Shown piece after piece: positions 43,673 to 51,594 of a DNA stretch of 64,000 bases. The position numbers and the translations under genes were made by a program. Positions within the stretch are counted from its first letter, which is position 1; each line of letters begins with the position of its first letter. This stretch comes from Luteibaculum sp964627445 (GTDB taxonomy: Bacteria > Bacteroidota > Bacteroidia > Flavobacteriales_D > Luteibaculaceae), in the NCBI GenBank assembly GCA_964627445.1, contig CAZVJF010000002.1:186001-250000 (forward strand), written 5' to 3'. The notes under the pieces were generated by a model, which had not been told where the DNA came from, made no database searches, and saw only the letters and a program-made list of their open reading frames with translations.

Positions 43673-44087
43673 GGGCCGTGTTATCGGTGTCGGTGGTATT
43701 TTCCATACTGCTAAAAACCCTAAAGCACTTTACCAATGGTATCAAGAACACCTGGGTATTCGTGCTTCGGAATACGGCTTTCTTTTCGAGAAGTCTGATG
43801 CTGAAACCGATCGTGGTTTTCTTCAATTCTCCCTGTTTACCAACAACGAGTATATGGCGCCCAGCACCCGTTCTTACATGATTAACTTTCGGGTGGATGA
43901 CATGGATGCTTTACTGAAAAAACTGGCGGATGCAGCCATTACACCGACCCAACCCGTGGAGACTTTTGAATACGGCAAGTTTGCGCATATTCTAGACCCC
44001 GAAGGCAATAAGCTGGAGCTGTGGGAACCCGTGGACCAAGCTTTTAGCGCTATGGAAAGCAAAACCCACCCTATTAACAAACCCTAA
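43650..44087 (+). CDS. VOC-family protein
   Basis: A 145-residue cytoplasmic vicinal-oxygen-chelate fold protein: the first half is RVIGVGGIFHTAKNPKALYQWYQEHLGI, the second half has NFRVDDMDALLKKL and ends FAHILDPEGNKLELWEP. The metal-binding pattern (His in the first half, Glu in ELWEP) suggests a glyoxalase or dioxygenase-like enzyme. It overlaps the preceding fusion gene by 23 bases and is followed by mutT after two bases, so these three genes form an operon. Confidence 0.83.
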   Translation: MSKNQHHKGRVIGVGGIFHTAKNPKALYQWYQEHLGIRASEYGFLFEKSDAETDRGFLQFSLFTNNEYMAPSTRSYMINFRVDDMDALLKKLADAAITPTQPVETFEYGKFAHILDPEGNKLELWEPVDQAFSAMESKTHPINKP

Positions 44088-44089
44088 GC

Positions 44090-44464
44090 ATGCTAGATGT
44101 AGCCTGTGCCCTGATCTTAGACAAGAATACAATTTTTGCTGCGCAACGTGCTGCGCACAAATCCAACCCGCACCTGTGGGAGTTTCCTGGTGGTAAAATT
44201 GAGCCGGGAGAAGATGCCCCTGCCGCCATAATCCGAGAAATGAAAGAGGAGTTAAACCTTCATGTACTGCCGCTGCAACCTTTTGAGCACAAAACGGTCA
44301 CTTCGGGGTCGGTTTGTTTGCATCCGTGGTACTGTAGTATTCAGTCTGGAAAATTAGTACTACGAGACCACCAGCGGTACCAGTGGGTTGCCCTGCAGCA
44401 GTGGAAAGAATTGCTCTGGACCCCTCCAGATGTTACTCTATTAGAGTTGCTTACTGGTGAGTAG
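44090..44464 (+). CDS. MutT-type Nudix hydrolase
   Basis: A 124-residue Nudix hydrolase. The Nudix box GGKIEPGEDAPAAII plus REMKEEL fits Gx5Ex7REUxEExGU. The short length and the EFPGGK context match the 8-oxo-dGTP diphosphatase MutT branch, which clears oxidised nucleotides. Substrate specificity is inferred from the family only. It is the last gene of the GNAT/nitrilase, VOC, mutT cluster and is followed by a hairpin. Confidence 0.85.
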   Translation: MLDVACALILDKNTIFAAQRAAHKSNPHLWEFPGGKIEPGEDAPAAIIREMKEELNLHVLPLQPFEHKTVTSGSVCLHPWYCSIQSGKLVLRDHQRYQWVALQQWKELLWTPPDVTLLELLTGE

Positions 44465-44483
44465 CTAACCATTTAGTAGCCAA

Positions 44484-44516
44484 ACGATTAACTCATAATC
44501 GTATGCCGTTTTTGTT
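44484..44516 (+). terminator. Terminator-like hairpin after mutT
   Basis: Perfect 7-bp stem ACGATTA/TAATCGT with an ACTCA loop, followed after six bases by GTTTTTGTTT. It lies 20 bases after the mutT stop. Confidence 0.5.
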
Positions 44517-44609
44517 TATTGGTAGATGCTATTGTACCGATCACCGTTTTTAAAGGCTTGCCAGCGAATTCCATAGGTATCTTGATAGTCCTAAAAACCC
44601 CAAAGGATT

Positions 44610-44861
44610 ATGAAAATACTCTTACTTTTCGCTGGATTCTCATCCTATGGCACCTATTATTTCTCAAGTAACTTTAACCAAGATTTAGGCCTGGATGTAG
44701 AGGTTATGCTTCACCTTTTTACCGGTGGTATTGCCCTTACTTTTATACTGCGTTTTTTTCGCTACCTCTTTAGTTCCTCGTTTTTCAAAATGGTTCGCTC
44801 GGTTTTTAAGCGTGGATTGCGCCAAACATTACTAGACCTTCTTGCTCGAATAGAGGCATAA
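44610..44861 (+). CDS. Small membrane protein of unknown function
   Basis: An 83-residue protein with two hydrophobic segments (about 1-18 and 34-52, MLHLFTGGIALTFILRFF), then a basic amphipathic tail (KMVRSVFKRGLRQTLLDLLARIEA). No family is recognised. The frame is open with normal codon use and is followed directly by a bidirectional terminator, which supports a real gene. The function is unknown. Confidence 0.5.
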   Translation: MKILLLFAGFSSYGTYYFSSNFNQDLGLDVEVMLHLFTGGIALTFILRFFRYLFSSSFFKMVRSVFKRGLRQTLLDLLARIEA

Positions 44862-44890
44862 AAAAACCCGCAGCGTTGCTGCGGGTTTTG
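44861..44890. terminator. Bidirectional terminator between the small membrane gene and tRNA-Cys
   Basis: ACCCGCAGC/GCTGCGGGT with a GTT loop, an A-run on the left and a TTTT on the right. The - strand side follows the tRNA 3' end. Confidence 0.85.
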
Positions 44891-44961
44891 AGGTTTCGAG
44901 CGGATTCGAACCGCTGTACGAGGTTTTGCAGACCTCTGCCTAGCCACTCGGCCACGAAACC
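44891..44961 (-). tRNA. tRNA-Cys (GCA)
   Basis: A 71-base tRNA. The acceptor GGTTTCG pairs with CGAAACC, discriminator T as usual for Cys; the D-arm, anticodon loop CTGCAAA (GCA) and T-arm GGTTCGAATCC are intact. CCA is not encoded. Confidence 0.95.
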
Positions 44962-44996
44962 AATTTGCGGCAAAGATACAAAATTACTCCAACCTG

Positions 44997-45350
44997 CTAA
45001 GCACTTAACGTAATAGCTACCGATCGCACATTGGCATTGATAGGTGGTGCGTGCTTTATCAGCTCCAGCTCCACCTTTTCAATAGCCGCATTGTAGGCCT
45101 TTATTTTATGGATTACTCGCGCTGCCACCGTTTCAATAAGCTGGTTGCGCTGCTTTACCTCTTTGGTTATTAACTCGGAAAGCGCCCCATAATCCATGGC
45201 GTGCTCCAACTGGTCACTTAAGGCCGCATCGGCTACATCGTACCAAATATGAGCGTTTACCGTAAACTGAGTTCCTACTACCGACTCTTCATCCATACAG
45301 CCGTGGTAGCCAAAAACGCGTAGCTCTAAAATACTTAGCTTACCCAGCAT
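44997..45350 (-). CDS. folB: Dihydroneopterin aldolase
   Basis: A 117-residue folate-pathway enzyme that converts dihydroneopterin to 6-hydroxymethyl-dihydropterin in the cytoplasm. The family motifs are FGYHGCMDEESVVG (general-base region), DQLEHAMDYGALSELI and the ETVAARVIHKI segment. The length is normal. Its start overlaps the 3' end of gltX by 11 bases, so they form one transcript on the - strand. Confidence 0.92.
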   Translation of the reverse strand: MLGKLSILELRVFGYHGCMDEESVVGTQFTVNAHIWYDVADAALSDQLEHAMDYGALSELITKEVKQRNQLIETVAARVIHKIKAYNAAIEKVELELIKHAPPINANVRSVAITLSA

Positions 45351-46872
45351 GCGCCGCTATTTTTTCCATGCCTATTTGCATGCGTTTCAACACATTTTCT
45401 TTGCCCAGTAGCGCAGCAATCGCAAACATAGAGGGGCCCATGCCGCGGCCTGTTACCAATATTCTAAAGTTGGGTAGCACTGCTCCCATGCCCAGCTCTT
45501 TGTCGGCCAAAAACTGCTTGAAGGCCGCTTCTACATTTTCTGCAGTAAACTCAGAGATGCTTTCTAGGGTTTGCATCCACTCTTGCATAATAGCGGGTGT
45601 GCGCTCCTTCCACTTTTTCCGTACCGTTTTATCATCGTATTCGGTTGGTAGCTCTAGCAAGTAGCGACCCTCTAGCATGTCTGCCACAAAGTGTGCCCGC
45701 TCCTTCATTAAACCGATGTACGCGTGTAAAAAGTCATCGGAAGGAACAGTAAATCCTTCTTTTTCTAGGATAACCGTTAGCTCTTTTGCTATTTCTGCAT
45801 CGGGTTGTTTGCGCAACCACTGTTGGTTAAACCATACGGTTTTGTCGGGGTCAAATTTAGATCCACTTTTCCCCACACGCGGTATAGAAAAGGCTTCCAC
45901 TAACTCTTCCAAGCTAAATAATTCTTGCTCGGTACCAGGATTCCAGCCTAAGAATGCCAGCATGTTAACAAATGCTTCTGAGTAGTAGCCTTGCTCGCGG
46001 TATCCACTCGACTTCTCCCCCGTTTTTGGGTCCGTCCAATCAATAGGAAATACGGGGAAGCCCAGACGATCGCCATCGCGTTTGCTAAGCTTTCCGTTGC
46101 CATCGGGTTTTAAAATAAGCGGCAAGTGCGCCATTTTAGGCGCTTCCCATCCTAAATACTGATATAGCAATACGTGAATTGGGGCCGATGGAAGCCACTC
46201 TTCGCCACGTATTACGTGCGTAATTTCCATAAGGTGGTCATCCACGATGTTCGCCAAATGGTATGTTGGCATGCCATCGCTTTTAAATATCACCTTATCA
46301 TCTACGTTGGCGCTATGCACCACAACCCATCCACGTATTTCATCGTGGAAACGAATTTCCTCGTTGCGCGGTACTTTGAGACGAATCACGTACGGATCGC
46401 CATTTTCTAGCTTTTTCGATACTTCCTCGGCACTTAGCGTCAGCGAGTTTTTCATGCTATTCCGCGTAACCGCGTTGTATTGTGGCGCTGCCACTTTCGC
46501 TTTCTTCAATCGCTCGCGCATTTCCTCTAGCTCCTCTGGCGTATCAAAGGCGTAGTATGCATGTCCGCTTTCTATCAGTTGCTCTGCATAGGGACGGTAT
46601 TTCTCCTTACGGTCGCTTTGCTTATAAGGTCCGTGGTCTCCACCAAAGCCAGGACCTTCATCGGGTTGGATATTGCACCAAGCCAATGCTTCTTTTATGT
46701 AATCCTCAGCGCCAGGTACAAACCGGGTTTGGTCCGTATCTTCAATTCTTAGGATAAATGTGCCCTTGTGCTTTTTAGCAAACAAGTAGTTGTACAAAGC
46801 CGTACGAACGCCACCCATGTGCAAAGGCCCCGTAGGACTGGGTGCAAACCTCACTCTAACCTGCGTATCCAT
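45340..46872 (-). CDS. gltX: Glutamyl-tRNA synthetase
   Basis: A 510-residue class I synthetase that charges tRNA-Glu. The HIGH-type motif is PLHMGG and the KMSKS-type motif is GKLSKRDG. The catalytic Rossmann domain and C-terminal helical anticodon-binding domains are complete. I chose the ATG at 46872, which opens directly before the conserved VRVRFAPSPTG; an upstream in-frame ATG at 46959 would add 29 residues and overlap the divergent methyltransferase gene's leader. folB follows with an 11-base overlap. Confidence 0.95.
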   Translation of the reverse strand: MDTQVRVRFAPSPTGPLHMGGVRTALYNYLFAKKHKGTFILRIEDTDQTRFVPGAEDYIKEALAWCNIQPDEGPGFGGDHGPYKQSDRKEKYRPYAEQLIESGHAYYAFDTPEELEEMRERLKKAKVAAPQYNAVTRNSMKNSLTLSAEEVSKKLENGDPYVIRLKVPRNEEIRFHDEIRGWVVVHSANVDDKVIFKSDGMPTYHLANIVDDHLMEITHVIRGEEWLPSAPIHVLLYQYLGWEAPKMAHLPLILKPDGNGKLSKRDGDRLGFPVFPIDWTDPKTGEKSSGYREQGYYSEAFVNMLAFLGWNPGTEQELFSLEELVEAFSIPRVGKSGSKFDPDKTVWFNQQWLRKQPDAEIAKELTVILEKEGFTVPSDDFLHAYIGLMKERAHFVADMLEGRYLLELPTEYDDKTVRKKWKERTPAIMQEWMQTLESISEFTAENVEAAFKQFLADKELGMGAVLPNFRILVTGRGMGPSMFAIAALLGKENVLKRMQIGMEKIAAHAG

Positions 46873-46938
46873 GCGAAAAATTTGGGCAAAGATAATGGAT
46901 ATGAAAAAGCCATCACAGCTGCTACCTTTGCGATTGCT

Positions 46939-47790
46939 ATGGAACAACTCTTTGCACATCGGTGGGCAGACTACGAACTGCTAGATATTGGGCGCGGCCA
47001 ACGTCTCGAGCGTTTTGGAAACCGCACCGTCTTGCGCCCCGATGTGAATGTTCCTCCCCAACTGGCCTGGACAAAAGCTCCTAAACCAGACGCCACTTTT
47101 TTGGCTAAAGGAAACAGCGGTAAAGGTACCTGGAGTGGGGCTACCCAACCGTGGACTATACAAATTCCAAAAAAGCTGGGGGGATTGTCGGCCAGCTTAC
47201 ATTGTACGCCCTTTAAGCATGTTGGGCTATTTCCCGAACAAGTAGCCAACTGGTCTTGGTTGGATAAGGCGATTGGCAAAGAAGAAAACCTTAAAGTACT
47301 CAACCTTTTTGCCTACACGGGCATGAGCAGCTTATTGCTTCGGCATAAAGGGTGTGATGTGGTACATGTAGAAAGTTCTAAAACCACGCTGAATTGGGCG
47401 CGTAAAAATATGGAAGCCAATGAGCTAAGCGATATTCGGTGGTGCCTGGAAGATGCTTTTGCCTTTATTGCTCGCGAGGTAAAACGCGGAAATCGCTATC
47501 ATGGCATTATCATGGATCCACCCGCTTTTGGAATCTCTGGAAAAGGGAAGCGATGGTCTATTGAAAACATGCTGGAACCGCTAATTGCAAATGCTGTTAA
47601 ATTGTTGGATGATAAGCGGCAGTTTCTCGTTCTTAACACCTATAGTCCGCGAGCCCCATACGAACAAACGCTACATTGGCTTCAACAATACGCTGGCCGC
47701 AATGCAATAGAAAGTGGATCGTTATGCTTAAAAAGCAACACCCAAAAATCCTTGCATACGGGTCACGTTTTTCGATTTAACCGAACATGA
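46939..47790 (+). CDS. Class I SAM-dependent methyltransferase (RlmI/RlmK-like)
   Basis: A 283-residue Rossmann methyltransferase. Motif I is VLNLFAYTGMSSLLL, the acidic residue VVHVESSKTTLNWARKN follows, and the catalytic motif IV is MDPPAFG, the pattern of the 23S rRNA m5C/m7G RlmI/RlmK group. A PUA domain is not evident, so the target RNA is unclear. I chose the ATG at 46939; an in-frame extension to 46768 runs through the gltX start on the other strand. The DUF4175 gene starts within its stop (ATGA). Confidence 0.82.
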   Translation: MEQLFAHRWADYELLDIGRGQRLERFGNRTVLRPDVNVPPQLAWTKAPKPDATFLAKGNSGKGTWSGATQPWTIQIPKKLGGLSASLHCTPFKHVGLFPEQVANWSWLDKAIGKEENLKVLNLFAYTGMSSLLLRHKGCDVVHVESSKTTLNWARKNMEANELSDIRWCLEDAFAFIAREVKRGNRYHGIIMDPPAFGISGKGKRWSIENMLEPLIANAVKLLDDKRQFLVLNTYSPRAPYEQTLHWLQQYAGRNAIESGSLCLKSNTQKSLHTGHVFRFNRT

Positions 47791-50700
47791 ACGCATACCT
47801 ATCTATACACAACCAGCTAAAACGTTTTATCCAAAAGTATCACTGGAACGAAGTGCTTCGCGGGAGTATCTACTTGCTTATTGGTGCACTTAGCTTGGGT
47901 TTACTGTTAATTGCTGCCGAGTATTTTGGGAGCTTTTCGGCTACCACGCGCACCATCCTGGTATTTCTATATGCCGCCATTTTTACTTACCTGGTTGTGC
48001 GCTTTGTACTGCTTCCTCTAGCACGCCTTATCAACCTTAGAAAGGGTTTAAGCAACAAAGAGGCTGCCCAGCTTATTGGTAAACACTTTCCTACGGTTTC
48101 CGATAAACTCCTCAATATTTTAGAGCTACAAGAACTCAGTCAAAACGAAGCCATAGAAATACGCAACTTAATTGAAGCAGGTATTTCTCAAAAAGCCGAT
48201 GAAATAAAGCCAGTACCTATTTTAAAAGCCGTAGATCTAAGGCAGTCTTTGCGTTACATCAAATTCGCAATTCCGGCAGTACTTATTTTATTGGCTTGTG
48301 CCGTCTTTATTCCTGAGTTTATTGCAGAACCCTCCAAACGCCTATTGGCTTACAACCAAGAGTTTGCTCCTAAAGCGCCTTTTTCCTTAGAGCTAGAAAA
48401 ACGCAACTACAGCGTGGCAAAAGGAGCCTCGCTAAATATAGAAGTGCGCCTGCTAGATGCAGCAGTGGTACCCACGCAAATAGTAGCAGCTTTTGAGAAT
48501 TACGAAGAACCCCTGGTAAATACGGGAACCAACCGCTACAGCATACAATTTCAAAACTTGCAGGAGAGTTTCTCCTTCTCTTTAATGGCCGAAGGTTTCT
48601 CTTTTGGAGATGTTTCTGTTTCTGTTTTTCCCAAACCTGTTTTAGAAGGTTTTACCATGCAGGTAGAAACCCCTGCCTACACGGGTATCAGTAATCCCCC
48701 CCCATATCAAACCGGAGATGCATTGGTGCCGGTAGGCTCTAACATCGCCTGGAATATCCGCTATAACTATACCGACTCCATTGCGTTTGTAGGCCTAGTT
48801 GAAGCTCAACAGCGCCAAGACCCAGCAGCCAAACAGCTAGCAGTAAAATGGCGAGCCATGCAAGATGCGAGCTATGGAATCTACAAAAGCAATGCTTACG
48901 CCCAGGAGCTTGACAGCACCGCGTATGGCATTCAAGTCATCCCCGATTTCTACCCTAAAATCACCGCCCAATTGCGCTCAGATTCCACCTTGGGCACACA
49001 GCTTTTGGTGCAAGGAAACATCTCTGACGACTACGGCTTACAGCAGCTAAACCTAAGATATGGGACTGATAAAAACGCAACAAATTCGTTTCAAAAATAT
49101 CCATTAGAAATCAACCGGAGTATAAAGCAGCAAGAATACACGGCTATTGTGGATTTTGAAAAGCTTGGCGTGCCTCAGGGAACCTTGCTCTATTTTTACA
49201 TGGAAGTATGGGACAACGATGCTGTTCATGGGTCTAAGCGTACCAAAACCCAATTACAGTCTCTAAAACTAAAAACGAAGGAAGAATTGCTCGCTGAGCG
49301 TAATAAAAACCTAAATGATGGACAACAGGATTTAGAAAAGCTAGCCGAATCCTCTAAAAAGCTAAAGGATAACATCAGCAAGCTAAAGCGCGATCTGTTG
49401 AATAAGAACAAATCGGACCTAAACGACAAACAGAAAATACAGCGCGCCATACAGGAAAAGCAAAAGCTAGAGCAAGACTTAGAACAGCTGCAGCAGCAGT
49501 TAGAGCAAACCAAAAAATTACAGGAAAACATCGATAGCGAAAACGAAGAGTTGCTTAAAAAACAAGAGGAACTCAATGAGTTGATGGATGAGGTAATGAC
49601 CGAGGAAATGAATAAGCTTTTCCAGGAATTAGACAGCCTAATGGAGCAACTGGACCAGGATAAGCTGATGGAGAAGCTGGAGCAAATTGAGAATAAAACC
49701 GAGGATTTTAGCGAAGAATTGGACCGCAGTCTAGAGCTTCTAAAAAAATTGGCTCTAGAGCTACAAATGGAAGAAACTGCGGACAAGCTCGAAGAACTGG
49801 CCCAAAAGCAAGAAGAGCTGAGCGAACGCGCTGAAGAAAGCCCTGAAGAACAGCAAGAAATTAACGAGGAGTTTGATGCATTAAAGGAGAAAATGGAGGA
49901 GCTCTCTAAGCCCGAAAACGAATTACTCTCTGAGGACGATGCGGACGAACTGCAAGAACAAGGAGAGCAGCTACAAGAGAAGCTAAAGCAGAACTTGGAG
50001 GATATGCAGAATGGTGGAAATCCTGCTAAAACCAATGAAAAGCAGAAAGACAGTGCGGGCCAAATGAAGGAAATGGCCCAGAAGATGAAAGAGGCCATGG
50101 AATCGGGGCAGTCTCAGGAAAATGCGGAAAACATAGAAGACCTCAAGCAGATCCTCGAAAACCTGGTAACACTGAGTGTTAACCAGGAACAGCTCTTTAC
50201 GAAATTGGGCGCTATCAGCACCCAAGATCCCTTGTACCAGGATTATGCCATAAAGCAAGTGAATTACCAAGCCGATTTTAAAGTGGTTGAGGACAGCCTC
50301 AACGCATTGGCCAAACGCGTTGCTCAAATCAAGCCCATTATCCGCGAAGAGGTAGGCACGGTGCTAACCAGCATGGAACGCACTGTAGCGGAAATGGAAG
50401 AACGCACCACGGCCAAGGCCAAGATGAATCAGCGCTATGCCATACAGTCATTAAACAACCTCGCGCTCCTGCTTGATGAAGTTTTGCGCCAATTAGAACA
50501 GCAGCAAGCGCAGTCCAAGCCCGGCATGAGTAATTGTTCCAAGCCCAAACCAGGCAAAGGACAAGGCAGCAGCTTATCCAAAATGCGCAAGGCCCAGGAG
50601 GAAATGGCCAAGAAACTAGAGGAGATGATGAAGCAAGGCAAGAAAAAACCGGGTGGCCAAGAAAAGGGCGAAAAACCAGGCAAGCAAAAGCCAGGCGGCT

Positions 50701-51149
50701 CCAAGAGCCAGGGAGCTTCGGGCAGCGATGCACAGGAGTTGGTGCAAATGGCCGCCAAACAAGCTGCTATGCGCAAAAAACTACGTGATATGGCCAAGGA
50801 GCTGAATAAGGACGGAAGCGGTAATGGTAATCAGCTCAATAAAATCGCAGAGGAATTAGAAAAGCTAGAGGAAGATCTTTTTAATGACAACATCAACCCT
50901 GAGAGTTTACTGCGCCAACGCGAGATTTTAACCAAGATGTTAGAAGCGGAAAACGCAGAACGCACACAGGAAATGGATAAAGAGCGAAAAGGAGAGCGCG
51001 CCAATACCGTTACGCCTATTAATCCAGAATGGGAGAAATATTTGGAAGAGAAGAAAAACCAAGTGGAACTTCTCAAGTCTCTTCCACCCGAGCTACACCA
51101 ATACTACAAGCGCAAAAGCGAAAATTACCTCAATGAAGCTACACCCTAA
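47787..51149 (+). CDS. DUF4175 protein, large membrane coiled-coil protein
   Basis: A 1120-residue protein with hydrophobic segments near residues 24-44, 57-79 and 158-178, then a large extracytoplasmic region: Ig/beta-like parts (about 190-480) and a long charged coiled coil (about 490-860, full of Glu, Lys, Gln and Leu heptads), ending in a basic Gly/Pro/Lys-rich segment (about 900-990). DUF4175 proteins are large uncharacterised Bacteroidota membrane proteins. It sits among RNA-modification and translation genes, overlapping the methyltransferase (4 bases) and ybeY (17 bases). The function is unknown. Confidence 0.85.
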   Translation: MNAYLSIHNQLKRFIQKYHWNEVLRGSIYLLIGALSLGLLLIAAEYFGSFSATTRTILVFLYAAIFTYLVVRFVLLPLARLINLRKGLSNKEAAQLIGKHFPTVSDKLLNILELQELSQNEAIEIRNLIEAGISQKADEIKPVPILKAVDLRQSLRYIKFAIPAVLILLACAVFIPEFIAEPSKRLLAYNQEFAPKAPFSLELEKRNYSVAKGASLNIEVRLLDAAVVPTQIVAAFENYEEPLVNTGTNRYSIQFQNLQESFSFSLMAEGFSFGDVSVSVFPKPVLEGFTMQVETPAYTGISNPPPYQTGDALVPVGSNIAWNIRYNYTDSIAFVGLVEAQQRQDPAAKQLAVKWRAMQDASYGIYKSNAYAQELDSTAYGIQVIPDFYPKITAQLRSDSTLGTQLLVQGNISDDYGLQQLNLRYGTDKNATNSFQKYPLEINRSIKQQEYTAIVDFEKLGVPQGTLLYFYMEVWDNDAVHGSKRTKTQLQSLKLKTKEELLAERNKNLNDGQQDLEKLAESSKKLKDNISKLKRDLLNKNKSDLNDKQKIQRAIQEKQKLEQDLEQLQQQLEQTKKLQENIDSENEELLKKQEELNELMDEVMTEEMNKLFQELDSLMEQLDQDKLMEKLEQIENKTEDFSEELDRSLELLKKLALELQMEETADKLEELAQKQEELSERAEESPEEQQEINEEFDALKEKMEELSKPENELLSEDDADELQEQGEQLQEKLKQNLEDMQNGGNPAKTNEKQKDSAGQMKEMAQKMKEAMESGQSQENAENIEDLKQILENLVTLSVNQEQLFTKLGAISTQDPLYQDYAIKQVNYQADFKVVEDSLNALAKRVAQIKPIIREEVGTVLTSMERTVAEMEERTTAKAKMNQRYAIQSLNNLALLLDEVLRQLEQQQAQSKPGMSNCSKPKPGKGQGSSLSKMRKAQEEMAKKLEEMMKQGKKKPGGQEKGEKPGKQKPGGSKSQGASGSDAQELVQMAAKQAAMRKKLRDMAKELNKDGSGNGNQLNKIAEELEKLEEDLFNDNINPESLLRQREILTKMLEAENAERTQEMDKERKGERANTVTPINPEWEKYLEEKKNQVELLKSLPPELHQYYKRKSENYLNEATP

Positions 51150-51594
51150 TGGCGAAATTCGCTTTCACAACGATGATAGCCCGTATCGCCTTCGCGACAA
51201 ATCACTTTTAAAGGTGTGGTTGGAACATATCGCCACCAGTCATCATCGCAAGCTCGATTCTCTAGACTATGTGTTCTGCTCTTCCGACCGCATTACAGAG
51301 ATCAACATTCAATACCTCGATCACCACTACCCTACCGACATCATCACCTTCAACTACAATGAAGGTACTTCTGTAGCCGCAGAAATTTACATCTGCCCCG
51401 AAGTGGTAAAAGAAAATGCCTCGCGCTTCCGTACTACCTTTGCACAAGAAATGCATCGGGTATTGGTGCATGGCTTACTGCATTTGCTGGAATTTGATGA
51501 CCAAACGGAATCGCAACAAAAGGAAATGCGGCAAGCTGAAGATGACGCATTAGCGAAGTTGAACGAAATGTTTCACGTGAAACAAAAGAAGTGA
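51133..51594 (+). CDS. ybeY: Endoribonuclease YbeY
   Basis: A 153-residue metal-dependent endoribonuclease of rRNA maturation and ribosome quality control. The signature HGLLHLLEFDD gives H113 and H117, but the third ligand of HGxLHLxGYDH is D123, a change also seen in Bacteroidota homologues as I recall. The PTDIITFNY segment is conserved. It overlaps DUF4175 by 17 bases and mnmG by one. A parS-like palindrome lies inside its last codons. Confidence 0.9.
   Translation: MKLHPNGEIRFHNDDSPYRLRDKSLLKVWLEHIATSHHRKLDSLDYVFCSSDRITEINIQYLDHHYPTDIITFNYNEGTSVAAEIYICPEVVKENASRFRTTFAQEMHRVLVHGLLHLLEFDDQTESQQKEMRQAEDDALAKLNEMFHVKQKK
51569..51584. promoter_or_regulatory. parS-like ParB binding site (exact consensus)
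   Basis: TGTTTCACGTGAAACA matches the 16-base parS consensus TGTTNCACGTGAAACA exactly and is a perfect palindrome. It is encoded within the ybeY 3' end (MFHVKQ). Confidence 0.85.

Noticed and set aside
49226..50098. A 290-residue - strand open frame, Ser/Cys/Phe-rich, inside the DUF4175 gene
   Set aside because: It is the antisense shadow of the Glu/Lys/Gln-rich coiled coil; the composition is unnatural and no domain is recognisable.
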